Notes under the pieces: model-generated
Database searches by the model: none
Told to the model about the DNA's origin: nothing
What the model saw: the letters and a program-made list of their open reading frames with translations, nothing else
Program-made: the position numbers and the translations under genes
Source of the DNA: an uncultured Olsenella sp.
GTDB lineage: Bacteria; Actinomycetota; Coriobacteriia; Coriobacteriales; Atopobiaceae
Assembly (NCBI GenBank): GCA_900548775.1
Contig: URLM01000016.1
Location: forward strand, 1-34,800
Reading direction: 5' to 3'
Length of the DNA: 34,800 nucleotides
In this document: in pieces, positions 1 through 7,242 of the stretch
How positions within the stretch are numbered: position 1 is the stretch's first letter
Layout: each line of letters opens with the position of its first letter

Positions 1-960
1 GGCGTCGTAGGACTCCGCCTTGTCGGCCGGGACCTTGCGGATGTCGAACTCGACGCCCTTGGACTTGATGTTCTCGAGGGTGTCGACGTCTGCCTGGTCC
101 ATGGCGAGGGCGTTGGTCACGACGACCTTGCCCACGGAGTGGGCCATCGAACCGAGGTTGAGCTTCTTGATGGGCACCCCGCCCTCGATGGCGCGAAGGG
201 CGTCCTGCGGGGTCTCGAAGAGAAGCATGGCATGCGTGTTGCCGAAGCGCGGGTCCTTCGCGATCTCGCAGATCTTCTTGATGGGGACCACGTGCACGTG
301 GACTCCCGGAGGAGCCGCCTGGATGATCATAGTCTTGCGGAGCTGGTCCTCCGCGACGCCGTCGGAGCAGACGATGATGCGGTCGGGGTTGGCCGCCTTC
401 GTCCAGGTGGTTGCGACCTGGCCGTGGAGCAGACGGGTGTCGACGCGCGCGAACACGATCTTGATGTGCCCGTCTCCGATGACCGTTCCCTCAGGAATGG
501 CTCCCGTGGGAGCGGCAGCGGGCGCCGCGGCTGCCGCAGGGGCAGCATCCTTGGGCTCGAGCTCCTCGGGCTTGATGCGAATGCCGTTCTTTGCCTCGGT
601 GAAGACGTCCTTGGCGATGGCAGCCGCGGTGTCCTCACTCAAGCGATCCCCGTAGGCCTGGATGAGCATGGGCAGGTTGAGTCCCGTCACCATCACCCAG
701 TCCTCGTGGCCCTCACTCGCAAGCAGGCCGTTGACCTGGTTGAAGGGAGTGGCGCCCCAAAGGTCGACAAAGAAGAGCACGTGCTCCTGTTCGTCGAACG
801 ATGCGACGGCATCCTTCAGCTTCGCCTTGAGGTCATCGGGGCCCATGTCGGGCGTGAGGGTCACGGCTGCGACGTCCTTCTGTGGCCCGAAGATCATCTG
901 GCCGGACTCCATGATCCCCTCGGCGAACTTGCCGTGACTGGCTAGAACGATACTGACCAT
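1..960 (-). CDS. manX: PTS mannose-family EIIAB component, 3' end beyond the window
   Basis: Cytoplasmic phosphotransferase subunit that passes phosphate from HPr to a hexose entering through the EIIC/EIID membrane pair. The 320 codons in the window hold two domains. EIIA-Man (about residues 1-130) has the phosphoryl-accepting His9 in LASHGKFAEG. An Ala/Pro-rich linker (about 137-154) leads to EIIB, with active His179 in DTRLLHGQV. The ATG start is preceded by AAGGAGGAAGA, a strong ribosome binding site. The frame is still open at base 1, so the last few residues and the expected EIIC and EIID genes lie to the left. Sugar specificity cannot be read from this part; mannose, glucose and amino sugars are all possible. 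The family call is certain; the symbol follows the E. coli EIIAB gene. Confidence 0.93.
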   Translation of the reverse strand, partial: MVSIVLASHGKFAEGIMESGQMIFGPQKDVAAVTLTPDMGPDDLKAKLKDAVASFDEQEHVLFFVDLWGATPFNQVNGLLASEGHEDWVMVTGLNLPMLIQAYGDRLSEDTAAAIAKDVFTEAKNGIRIKPEELEPKDAAPAAAAAPAAAPTGAIPEGTVIGDGHIKIVFARVDTRLLHGQVATTWTKAANPDRIIVCSDGVAEDQLRKTMIIQAAPPGVHVHVVPIKKICEIAKDPRFGNTHAMLLFETPQDALRAIEGGVPIKKLNLGSMAHSVGKVVVTNALAMDQADVDTLENIKSKGVEFDIRKVPADKAESYDA

Positions 961-1485
961 TCTTCCTCCTTACGCATATCCCGTACCGACAACAGATAAC
1001 GCGTCAAATGTGGAGAGGCGTACACGCTTTTTTCTCCCATCCTTCATGCCTCATTCACATCGGCTTCACATTATAGGACACAACCGACTTTCTAATATGC
1101 GTGAAATCGATGTTTGGAAAGCGGTACTTGGTCACTCATTCACCACTGCAAGGACAACTAGCTGCACAAATGCTAAAGCGAGCCGTAACTATTCGTTCAG
1201 ACAAGTTTGCGAACGGTAGCTCTGCCGGGAATTCTCGTCGAGAGGAGCAAATAAAGCCAAGCTCAAGGCATCTGTTTGCCCTAACGCCGTTCACCGATTA
1301 GTTGCAACAACAAGCGAATGGAGTAAGGAGTTCTCCGACGCTATTGCATACGGCTGGCGAGAAGACCGCCGAGTACGTTTGCCCGAGGGCCGATGGAAGC
1401 CCTCGTCGTGTCAGAGATTCTTACTTCGGCGTCTTTTCGGCAGGAGCCGAAGCGCAGTTATCGCAGGGTTTTATTCCAAAGAGAA
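961..1485. other. Gene-free leader region of EIIAB with small hairpins
   Basis: No ORF here looks coding. The part near 1070 holds the putative EIIAB promoter. Two short inverted repeats sit further right: CGAGGGC/GCCCTCG at 1384-1405 and CTTCGGC/GCCGAAG at 1424-1452. The second resembles a decayed copy of the hairpin in the neighbouring 61-bp repeats. The 1080-1300 stretch has visibly lower GC than the genes; I recognise nothing else in it. Confidence 0.5.
1070..1075 (-). promoter_or_regulatory. Candidate -10 box for the EIIAB gene
   Basis: On the minus strand there is a perfect TATAAT about 110 bp before the EIIAB start, in a locally AT-richer stretch. The hexamer 16 bp upstream (TATTAG) is a poor -35 match, so the promoter would depend on an activator or on the -10 box. 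I saw no clear sigma-54 -24/-12 pair and no clean catabolite element nearby. Confidence 0.45.
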
Positions 1486-1884
1486 CCCTCTGGCACCGGA
1501 ATGACGCCGGGAGAGGGGCTTCGTCCTCTCCTACTGCGGAAATACGCCCTGCGGCGAGAAAGTGACGCCGGAGCCGGGGTTCTCTACGGGATTACGTACG
1601 AGACGGGCCTTCCGGCGCCTAAATGACGCCGAAGCATGCGTTGTCGCGGCAGTCACGGACAAGAAAGCCCCTCCGGCGAGGAATTGACGCCGGAGCCGGG
1701 GTTCTCGACAGGATTACGTACGAGACGCACCCTCCGGCGAGGAATTGACGCCGATGCCGGGACTTCGGACGGGATTACGTACGAGACACGCCCTCCGGCG
1801 AAAAAACGGCGCCGGAGAGCACGCTATCACAGCTATCACGCACAAAAGAGCCCCTCCGGCGCCGGAATGACGCCGGAGGGGCTC
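1486..1884 (-). repeat. Array A: seven tandem 60-62 bp hairpin units
   Basis: Units begin near 1489, 1549, 1609, 1671, 1732, 1793 and 1854, a period of 60-62 bp. Each has arms CTCCGGCG and CGCCGGAG (or one-base variants) around a 7-9 nt loop, then a linker of about 35 bp. Linkers differ. Three are of the TCTCGTACG...CCCGTC type, one resembles a GACTGCCGCG type also found in array D, and one has a TATCACAGCTATCACG direct repeat. Read on the minus strand, which is the direction of the aminopeptidase gene whose stop lies 27 bp away, the loop is TCATT-like. No reading frame is conserved between units. These are non-coding repeats related to arrays B-F. Confidence 0.9.
1848..1884 (-). terminator. 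Rho-independent terminator of the M24 peptidase gene
   Basis: A perfect 14-bp stem (GAGCCCCTCCGGCG and its complement, 9-nt loop) is followed on the minus strand by TTTTGTG. It lies 27 nt after the stop codon. It is also the last unit of array A, with its stem lengthened at the base. Confidence 0.85.
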
Positions 1885-1910
1885 ATAGGCACGGGCGAGA
1901 ATAGCCCTCG

Positions 1911-3038
1911 CTAGCAGGGAATGCACACCAGCTCGTGCGGCGACTGCGTGAAGACCTCGTAGCCATTCTCTGTCACGATGCCAAAGTCCTCCACGCGCAC
2001 GCCGAACTGCCCGGGCAGGTAGGTGCCCGGCTCGACCGTAATCACGGAGCCGGCGGGGATGGGCTTGTCGTTTCTCATGTTGAACATGGGCTGCTCGTGA
2101 ATCTCAAGGCCCACGCCGTGGCCGAGCCCGTGCACGAAGCAGTACTCCGGGAAGCCCGCCTCGCAGATGACCTTGTGCGCAAGCTCGTGGATCTCGCGAC
2201 CAATGACACCCGCGTGAATGGCGGCCTCGCAGGCCTCGTTCGCCGCGCGTGTGGCCTCGTAGACCTTGCGCTGGAGGTCGCTGGGCTCACCCACGCAGAC
2301 CGTGCGCGTCATGTCGGAGTGATAGTCGTGGTAGCCGGCGCCGTAGTCCATCACGATCATGTCGCCGCGCTGGATCACGCGCTCACCAGGCTGCGCGTGC
2401 GGATTCGCGCCGTTGGGGCCAGAGGCGATGATCGAGTCGAAGGAGAGAGAGTCCGCCCCATTCGAGAGCATCCAGCCCTCCAGCTCGGCGCGCACCTGCT
2501 GTTCGGTGAGGCCAGGCTTGATGTAGCTGCAGATGTGCTCGAAGGCCGCGTCGGTGATCGACTGCGCATGGCGCATGAGCTCGACCTCCTCGGCGTCCTT
2601 CACGATGCGCAGTGCAGCGATGTCGCCGTGCAGGCGTGGGGTGAGGGCTGCGACGGAGGCCTTGGCGCACTCCTCCCCCAAGGCGTCAAAGAACGCGAGG
2701 TCGCATGTGTCCTCGACGGCCACGACGCGCGAGCGGGTCTCGCGGATGCGCTGTGCCGCCCACCACGCGGGGCTCACGATATCCATGTCGAGCTTCCAGG
2801 GGGTGTCCGCGCCAAGGCGGTCCTGGAACGTACCGTAGTAGCGGGAGTCCGTGTGGAGCCACAGACCGTCAGCTGTCACGAAGGCGGTATGGGCGACCTC
2901 GTCATCAAAGGTGCGCTCGGCGCCGGTGAGCCAGCGAAGGTCGGGGTTATTGCGCAGGATTGCCGCGTCGTAGCCCCTCTCGGCCATGAGCGCACGGAAC
3001 CTCTCGACGCGAGCGGCGCAAGCTTGTGCATCTGCCAT
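1911..3038 (-). CDS. M24-family Xaa-Pro aminopeptidase
   Basis: Cytoplasmic metallo-aminopeptidase of the Xaa-Pro (PepP/PepQ-like) group, 375 aa, that removes an N-terminal residue before proline. Residues 10-135 form the creatinase N-terminal domain and 140-375 the pita-bread catalytic domain. All five dinuclear metal ligands are present: Asp231 (VMDYGAG), Asp242 (HSDMTRT), His307 (HGLGHGVG), Glu336 (TVEPGTY) and Glu350 (RVED). I chose the ATG at 3038 because a GAGAGAA ribosome site precedes it and the protein then has the usual family length. The frame continues upstream, but there it is only a shadow of the next gene. It is the last gene of the alaS-aroK run and ends in the array A terminator. 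Confidence 0.93.
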   Translation of the reverse strand: MADAQACAARVERFRALMAERGYDAAILRNNPDLRWLTGAERTFDDEVAHTAFVTADGLWLHTDSRYYGTFQDRLGADTPWKLDMDIVSPAWWAAQRIRETRSRVVAVEDTCDLAFFDALGEECAKASVAALTPRLHGDIAALRIVKDAEEVELMRHAQSITDAAFEHICSYIKPGLTEQQVRAELEGWMLSNGADSLSFDSIIASGPNGANPHAQPGERVIQRGDMIVMDYGAGYHDYHSDMTRTVCVGEPSDLQRKVYEATRAANEACEAAIHAGVIGREIHELAHKVICEAGFPEYCFVHGLGHGVGLEIHEQPMFNMRNDKPIPAGSVITVEPGTYLPGQFGVRVEDFGIVTENGYEVFTQSPHELVCIPC

Positions 3039-3123
3039 GATTCTCTCTTCTCTCTTGTAAGCGGACAGCATCAAACGAGTGGCGCCACCAAAGGACAGGC
3101 GGGCGTCGTAGGTGAGAAACGCG

Positions 3124-4344
3124 TTAGCGCGAGGAGCACCACGCCGCCGTGTGCTCGGCAAGCTGGTCGTCCTCCACGGCGGCAAGTCGAACGCGTCCGA
3201 GCGCGCGCGGTAGCTCCAGCATGAACTTGTTCGAACGACGGAAGCGCTCCGCCTTGAGGGCGGCCGCCATCGCGGTGGGGTCGACCGCGCACTCGACATA
3301 GCCCAGGCCAAGACGGTCGAGAAGCTCGTCCTGCGTGAGCATGTCGTCGACGGAGAGCCCGCCCTGTGCCACCGAGAGACGCGCCGAGAAGCGCATGGCC
3401 TCGGCAAGAAGCGTCGAGGAAGGCACGTCCTCCCCCACCAGCGGGCGCAGGGCGTGGACGAAGGTCGTGCCATAGTCGATGGACTGGCGCACGGCCACCG
3501 AGGTGGACGAGATGATCTTGCCACGGCTCTTCATGCAGTCCACCATCTGGTCGCAGATGGCGGCGCGGTCAAGCGCGGCGATGTCGTTGGCACGGTCGAA
3601 GAGGCGACCGAAGGTCTTGTCGGAGTCTGCCATGGCGCTTGACGCGAAGAGGGCGCGCGCGAGAAGGGCAATCTCGTCGGTGCGCGTGACGTCGACCACG
3701 TCGAGGTCACAGTACACGTAGCGCGCGCTGCCATCCTGCGTCACCATTCGAACGGCCCCGGGCAGGTCGAGCGCGAGCGGGGTCACGCCGGAGAGAAGGG
3801 CCGTAACGGGGTCAAGCGGGACCTGGGCGAGCGTCATGCCCCCGCACCAAGACTTGCAGGCGAACGACGCCGTGGAGAGGGCGCGCACGCCGCCCACGGC
3901 GACGGCGACGTCGTCACCGGTCGCGCCGGTCTCCGCAATCCCCTCGTAGACGGCCTCGAGCGCCGCCGTGGAGGATGCTTCCGCACCGGAAGGAAGGTCG
4001 ACCATGTGCACATGAAAGCCCACGTCAGCGAGGTCGCGGCGGATGGCCTCGACAACGTCTGCGGGGGCCTCTGGCACGGACGCGAGCACGGCCGCACGAG
4101 GCTTGCCCACGTAGGCGCGCAGGTCGTTGCCCATGGTGCCGATGAGGTCGTCGCCCACGCGGGCGTCCAGGGAATTGCCGCGAAGGTTCACCCACTGGCG
4201 CTTCGCCCGGATGCGCACGGGGGCATCGTCCTCGGGCTCGGCCTCGGGCTCTGGCGTCACGGCCTCGGGCTCTGGCGTCACGGCCTCGGCCGCTGCGGCC
4301 TTCTCGACATCGTCCGCCTGGGTATCTTGGATGTTCTCGCTCAC
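3124..4344 (-). CDS. Degenerate 3-dehydroquinate synthase homologue
   Basis: 406 aa, directly after aroK, where aroB is often found. After an acidic Pro/Glu N-terminus (about residues 20-42) the protein follows the dehydroquinate synthase fold. AVAVGGVRAL at 147-156 matches the nucleotide-binding GGG region, and QVPLDPVTALLSG and LDLPG follow. DYGTTFVHAL at 290-299 aligns with the metal site YGHTFGHALE. The metal ligands are altered: the first His is Thr293, the second ligand His (HGEA in true enzymes) is missing from VPSSTLLAEAM, and the Glu appears as Asp. Synthase activity is therefore unlikely; a regulatory or scaffolding role is only inference. The start is GTG, overlapping the aroK stop as GTGA, with GGGGG upstream, so it should be translationally coupled to aroK. 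Confidence 0.75.
   Translation of the reverse strand: MSENIQDTQADDVEKAAAAEAVTPEPEAVTPEPEAEPEDDAPVRIRAKRQWVNLRGNSLDARVGDDLIGTMGNDLRAYVGKPRAAVLASVPEAPADVVEAIRRDLADVGFHVHMVDLPSGAEASSTAALEAVYEGIAETGATGDDVAVAVGGVRALSTASFACKSWCGGMTLAQVPLDPVTALLSGVTPLALDLPGAVRMVTQDGSARYVYCDLDVVDVTRTDEIALLARALFASSAMADSDKTFGRLFDRANDIAALDRAAICDQMVDCMKSRGKIISSTSVAVRQSIDYGTTFVHALRPLVGEDVPSSTLLAEAMRFSARLSVAQGGLSVDDMLTQDELLDRLGLGYVECAVDPTAMAAALKAERFRRSNKFMLELPRALGRVRLAAVEDDQLAEHTAAWCSSR
4240..4281 (-). repeat. Exact 21-bp tandem duplication inside the AroB-like gene
   Basis: Bases 4240-4260 and 4261-4281 are identical and encode two copies of AVTPEPE in the acidic linker. The duplication is in frame, so copy number could vary by slippage without breaking the gene. 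Confidence 0.9.
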
Positions 4345-4928
4345 AAAAGCCCCCTCTCCCAGAGCAGCTGGCCGGACTCGCTGGCCACCTGCTCGAAGGT
4401 CCTGTTGCGTATGTCAATGGTGATGTCGGCCGTCTGCTGGTAGAGCGGGCGACGATGCCGGAAGAGCGCACGTGCGTGCATGGCGTCGCCCAGGTCCGGG
4501 CGTCGCTCGGGACAGCGCATCTGGCGCAACGAGTCCGAGAGGTCGCCGTCGAGGTAGACGACAACCCCCATGCGATGCATGAGTTCGCAGTTCTCGGGCC
4601 TCTCGACCACTCCCCCACCGCAGCTCACGAGCAGCGACTTGCGGGAGGACAGGCCCTCGAGGACCCTCGTCTCCTCGTCACGAAAGCCCTCCTCGCCACG
4701 CGAGGCAAAGACGTCGCACACGCTCATGCCAAGGGAGCGCTCCACGAGCTGGTCGGTGTCGACGTAGGGCCGCGAGAAGAGCATGCCGAGGTTGCGCGCG
4801 AGGGTGGACTTGCCTGCGCCGAGAAACCCCACGAAGAAGATGTGGTCACAGCCCTCGTGGATAACGTAGCCCTCGCCCAACTCGCTCTTCCTTGCTTCCG
4901 CACGTACCGGTCCGCTTGATTCTAACAC
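4341..4928 (-). CDS. aroK: Shikimate kinase
   Basis: Phosphorylates shikimate to shikimate 3-phosphate with ATP, step five of the chorismate pathway, in the cytoplasm. 195 aa, slightly longer than the usual 170 because of a roughly 25-residue N-terminal extension. Walker A is GFLGAGKST at 34-42, the substrate-binding Asp is in DTD at 57-59, the GGG loop is at 104-106, and the lid contains CPERRPDL with RRPLY after it. The only upstream start in frame is GTG at 4928, overlapping the yqeG stop by 7 nt; a TTG a few codons later is the alternative. The 3' end overlaps the degenerate AroB-like gene by 4 nt. Confidence 0.93.
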   Translation of the reverse strand: MLESSGPVRAEARKSELGEGYVIHEGCDHIFFVGFLGAGKSTLARNLGMLFSRPYVDTDQLVERSLGMSVCDVFASRGEEGFRDEETRVLEGLSSRKSLLVSCGGGVVERPENCELMHRMGVVVYLDGDLSDSLRQMRCPERRPDLGDAMHARALFRHRRPLYQQTADITIDIRNRTFEQVASESGQLLWERGLL

Positions 4929-5479
4929 CCGTCGCCGCGACCGGCCGCACCGCTGGCCTCGCCCTCGAACTCGACACCGCGCAGCACGAGCGCCTCGCCC
5001 AGGCGGAAGATCTGCGTGTACCAGAGGTCGCGACGCGACTGCGGCCGCACGAGGATGGTGCGCACGCCCGCGAGGTTACCGGCGAGGACGTCGGTGAAGA
5101 CCTGGTCGCCCACGATGACCGTCTGCTCGGGCCCCACCCCCATGCGCGCCATGGCCACCCAGACCGAGAAGGGCGCGGGCTTCATGGCATGGTCCACCAC
5201 GGGACATCCCAGCTCGCACGCAGAGGCGGCGACCTCGCCCGAGTGGAAGTTGTTCGAGAGCATGCAGGTCGCAATCCCTGCAGCGCGAAGACGACCCAGC
5301 CACTCCCTGACGGCAGGCGGCGCGACGCGGGTATCCCTGGGAACGCAGGTGTTATCGCGGTCGAGAAGGACCAGGCGCACGCCAACCGCCGCCAGCGCGC
5401 CAACGTCTATCAGGTCGACGGAGGCAACGTAGCGCGTTGCCCTGAAGGGCGAGAAGGACCTCGGCGCCATCCCCGTCAC
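4922..5479 (-). CDS. yqeG: YqeG-family HAD-IIIA phosphatase
   Basis: Small cytoplasmic HAD-superfamily phosphatase, 185 aa, of the YqeG/GEP4-like family linked to phosphatidylglycerophosphate dephosphorylation. The catalytic motif I is LLDRDNT (Asp40, Asp42), motif II is SNN at 75-77, motif III is Lys100 in MKPAPF and motif IV is GDQVFTD at 124-130. The motif I variant DRDNT replaces the more common DLDNT. The start is GTG at 5479, overlapping the mltG stop as GTGA; an ATG at 5470 is an alternative. It is transcribed with mltG and aroK. The substrate is inferred from the family only. Confidence 0.87.
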   Translation of the reverse strand: MTGMAPRSFSPFRATRYVASVDLIDVGALAAVGVRLVLLDRDNTCVPRDTRVAPPAVREWLGRLRAAGIATCMLSNNFHSGEVAASACELGCPVVDHAMKPAPFSVWVAMARMGVGPEQTVIVGDQVFTDVLAGNLAGVRTILVRPQSRRDLWYTQIFRLGEALVLRGVEFEGEASGAAGRGDGC

Positions 5480-6804
5480 GCCCCGGAGTTCTGGGCAATG
5501 ACCTGCTGGTGCTGCTCGTACGTCTCGGAGAAGGCGTGCACCGAGTTCGTGATGAAGAAGTAGTAGTAGCCCGTGTCCTGGGGGCTGGCCGCCGCGGTCA
5601 GCGAGGCAAGACCGGGGTTGCAGATGGGCGTGGGCGTGAGCCCCATGTTGGTGTAGGTGTTGTAGGGGTCGTCCTGCGTGAGGTCGTCCGCGGTGACCTC
5701 ACGGCCCAGCGTGTAGGCGAGCGTCGCGTCGCTCTGGAGCGGCATGCTGGCGGCAAGGCGGTTGTAGAACACAGACGAGACGAGCGGACGGTCGTCGTCG
5801 GTGAGGGCCTCCTTCTCGACGATGGAGGCAAGGGTGAGCACGTCGTAGTTGGAGAAGGATCTGCCGTAGCGCGACTCGAGCTCCTGGCGGGCAGCGTCGA
5901 GGTCGAGCGTGGCGACCTCGGCCTGGTACTGGTTGAGCATCGCGCGGATCACGGAGTCGGCGGTCACCGTCTGGCCGGCAAAGTCATAGGTCTTGGGGAA
6001 GAGGAATCCCTCGAGGGAGTCGTTTGCGGCCTCGGAGAGGAACGGGTAGTCGGCAACGTAGTTCGAGGCCTTCGCCTGGGCAACGAAGTCGCTGGAGGAG
6101 ATGCCAAACTTCTCCTCCACGAGCGAGGCGACTTGCGCCGCCGTGTAGCCCTCGGGAACCTGCAGCGTGGAGGCGGTGGAGTTGGGACCGGCCACGAGCT
6201 GGTTGATCACGTTGGAGACAGACGAGCCCGTGAGCAGCGAGTACGTGCCGCTCTTGAGCTTCTGCTCGACGTTTTGCTTCTGGACCTCCTGGACGAAGGA
6301 GGAGGTGTCGGAGATGACGCCGGCATCCTGGAGAATGGAGGCGATGCTACCGGTGCTCGATCCGTCTGGAATGGTCACCTCGACCTCCTGGCCAGCAGCG
6401 ACCTGCGTGTCTCCAGAATCGGACCCATGCGTGAGCCTGGGCATCACCAGCGTGAAGAAGAGCGCGACAAAGGCAACCACGCCGGCCAGCACGGCAACGA
6501 CCACAGCAGCGCCCTTAGGACCGCTCCCCCTTCCGTTGCCACGACCCCTACGCCGGGGGCTCTGCGCGCCGGCGCGCCTGGTTGCCGCTGCGGTTCGCGC
6601 GGAGACGTGGCTCGTCGTGCCCCCGATGGCGCCAGTGGAGCCAGGTGCAGGCGTGCCCGTGCGCCGTGGAGCCCCCGTGCCGGCAGGTCGTGTGGTAGGT
6701 CGCTGGCCTTCCCGGGCAGCGACTTTCTGTTCGGGCTCGGCAACGGGGCGGAAGTGCGCCGCACGGTGTTGGGGCTTCTCGTTGTTCTGGCTGTTCGTGG
6801 GCAT
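5476..6804 (-). CDS. mltG: Endolytic murein transglycosylase MltG
   Basis: Membrane-anchored lytic transglycosylase that cleaves nascent glycan strands and so sets peptidoglycan chain length. 442 aa. A basic, disordered, Arg/Pro/Gly-rich cytoplasmic tail (1-97) leads to one membrane helix (about 98-121), then the extracellular YceG domain. Family hallmarks are all visible: LASIVEKEAL at 325-334 with the catalytic Glu, LQSDATLAYTLG at 356-367, and YNTYTNMGLTPTPICNPG at 381-398. The long basic tail is typical of actinobacterial versions. The ATG start lies 12 bp after the ruvX stop; the 3' end overlaps yqeG by 4 nt. Confidence 0.93.
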   Translation of the reverse strand: MPTNSQNNEKPQHRAAHFRPVAEPEQKVAAREGQRPTTRPAGTGAPRRTGTPAPGSTGAIGGTTSHVSARTAAATRRAGAQSPRRRGRGNGRGSGPKGAAVVVAVLAGVVAFVALFFTLVMPRLTHGSDSGDTQVAAGQEVEVTIPDGSSTGSIASILQDAGVISDTSSFVQEVQKQNVEQKLKSGTYSLLTGSSVSNVINQLVAGPNSTASTLQVPEGYTAAQVASLVEEKFGISSSDFVAQAKASNYVADYPFLSEAANDSLEGFLFPKTYDFAGQTVTADSVIRAMLNQYQAEVATLDLDAARQELESRYGRSFSNYDVLTLASIVEKEALTDDDRPLVSSVFYNRLAASMPLQSDATLAYTLGREVTADDLTQDDPYNTYTNMGLTPTPICNPGLASLTAAASPQDTGYYYFFITNSVHAFSETYEQHQQVIAQNSGA

Positions 6805-6816
6805 GTCGTTTGCCTC

Positions 6817-7242
6817 TCAGACCGTGGGTCCCGACTGACGTGCGTCAAGCCAGGCCTGCAGGAAGAGCGACGCGGCAACCATGTCTACCTTGCCGCGCAT
6901 GGACTTCTCGGATAATCCCTGCTCGCGCAGGATGCGCTTTGCCTCCGCCGAGGAGAGTCTCTCGTCCTCGAACTCGAGGGGCAAGCCCGTGGCCGCCGCA
7001 ACGTGCTCGGCCACCTTGCGAACGCGCTCGGCCTGCGGGCCCTCCTCCCCCGCCATGGTGAGCGGGCGCCCGCAGACGAGAACCTCGGGCTCCCAGTCCT
7101 CGAGCACCCGTCGGAAGCTGCGCGCCATAGAGGAGACCTCGGGTGCCGGGAGAACGCACACCGGCGTGGCGACGCGGCCCTGGGGGTCGCTCACCGCCAC
7201 GCCGACGCGGGTCTCGCCAATGTCAAGCGCAAGCGCGCGCAC
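6817..7242 (-). CDS. ruvX: Holliday junction resolvase-like YqgF/RuvX
   Basis: 141 aa RNase H-fold protein of the YqgF/RuvX family, involved in pre-16S rRNA 5'-end maturation and possibly junction resolution. The N-terminal strand carries ALDIGETRVGVAVSD with the first acidic residue, followed by LVCGRPLTMAGEEG and FEDERLSSAEA. A conserved Asp occurs in GKVDMVAASLFLQ near the C-terminus. The start is a GTG that directly follows the alaS stop codon (TAG then GTG), a classical coupled junction. The alaS-ruvX-mltG order is common in Gram-positive bacteria and supports the call. Confidence 0.93.
   Translation of the reverse strand: MRALALDIGETRVGVAVSDPQGRVATPVCVLPAPEVSSMARSFRRVLEDWEPEVLVCGRPLTMAGEEGPQAERVRKVAEHVAAATGLPLEFEDERLSSAEAKRILREQGLSEKSMRGKVDMVAASLFLQAWLDARQSGPTV

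Noticed and set aside
1107..1130. Catabolite-responsive element before the EIIAB gene
   Set aside because: TTGGAAAGCGGTA looks similar, but it needs an inserted base to match the consensus, so it is not called.
3039..3524. N-terminal extension of the M24 peptidase frame
   Set aside because: This part overlaps the AroB-like gene in another frame and has no creatinase-family similarity; the ATG at 3038 has a ribosome binding site and gives family length.
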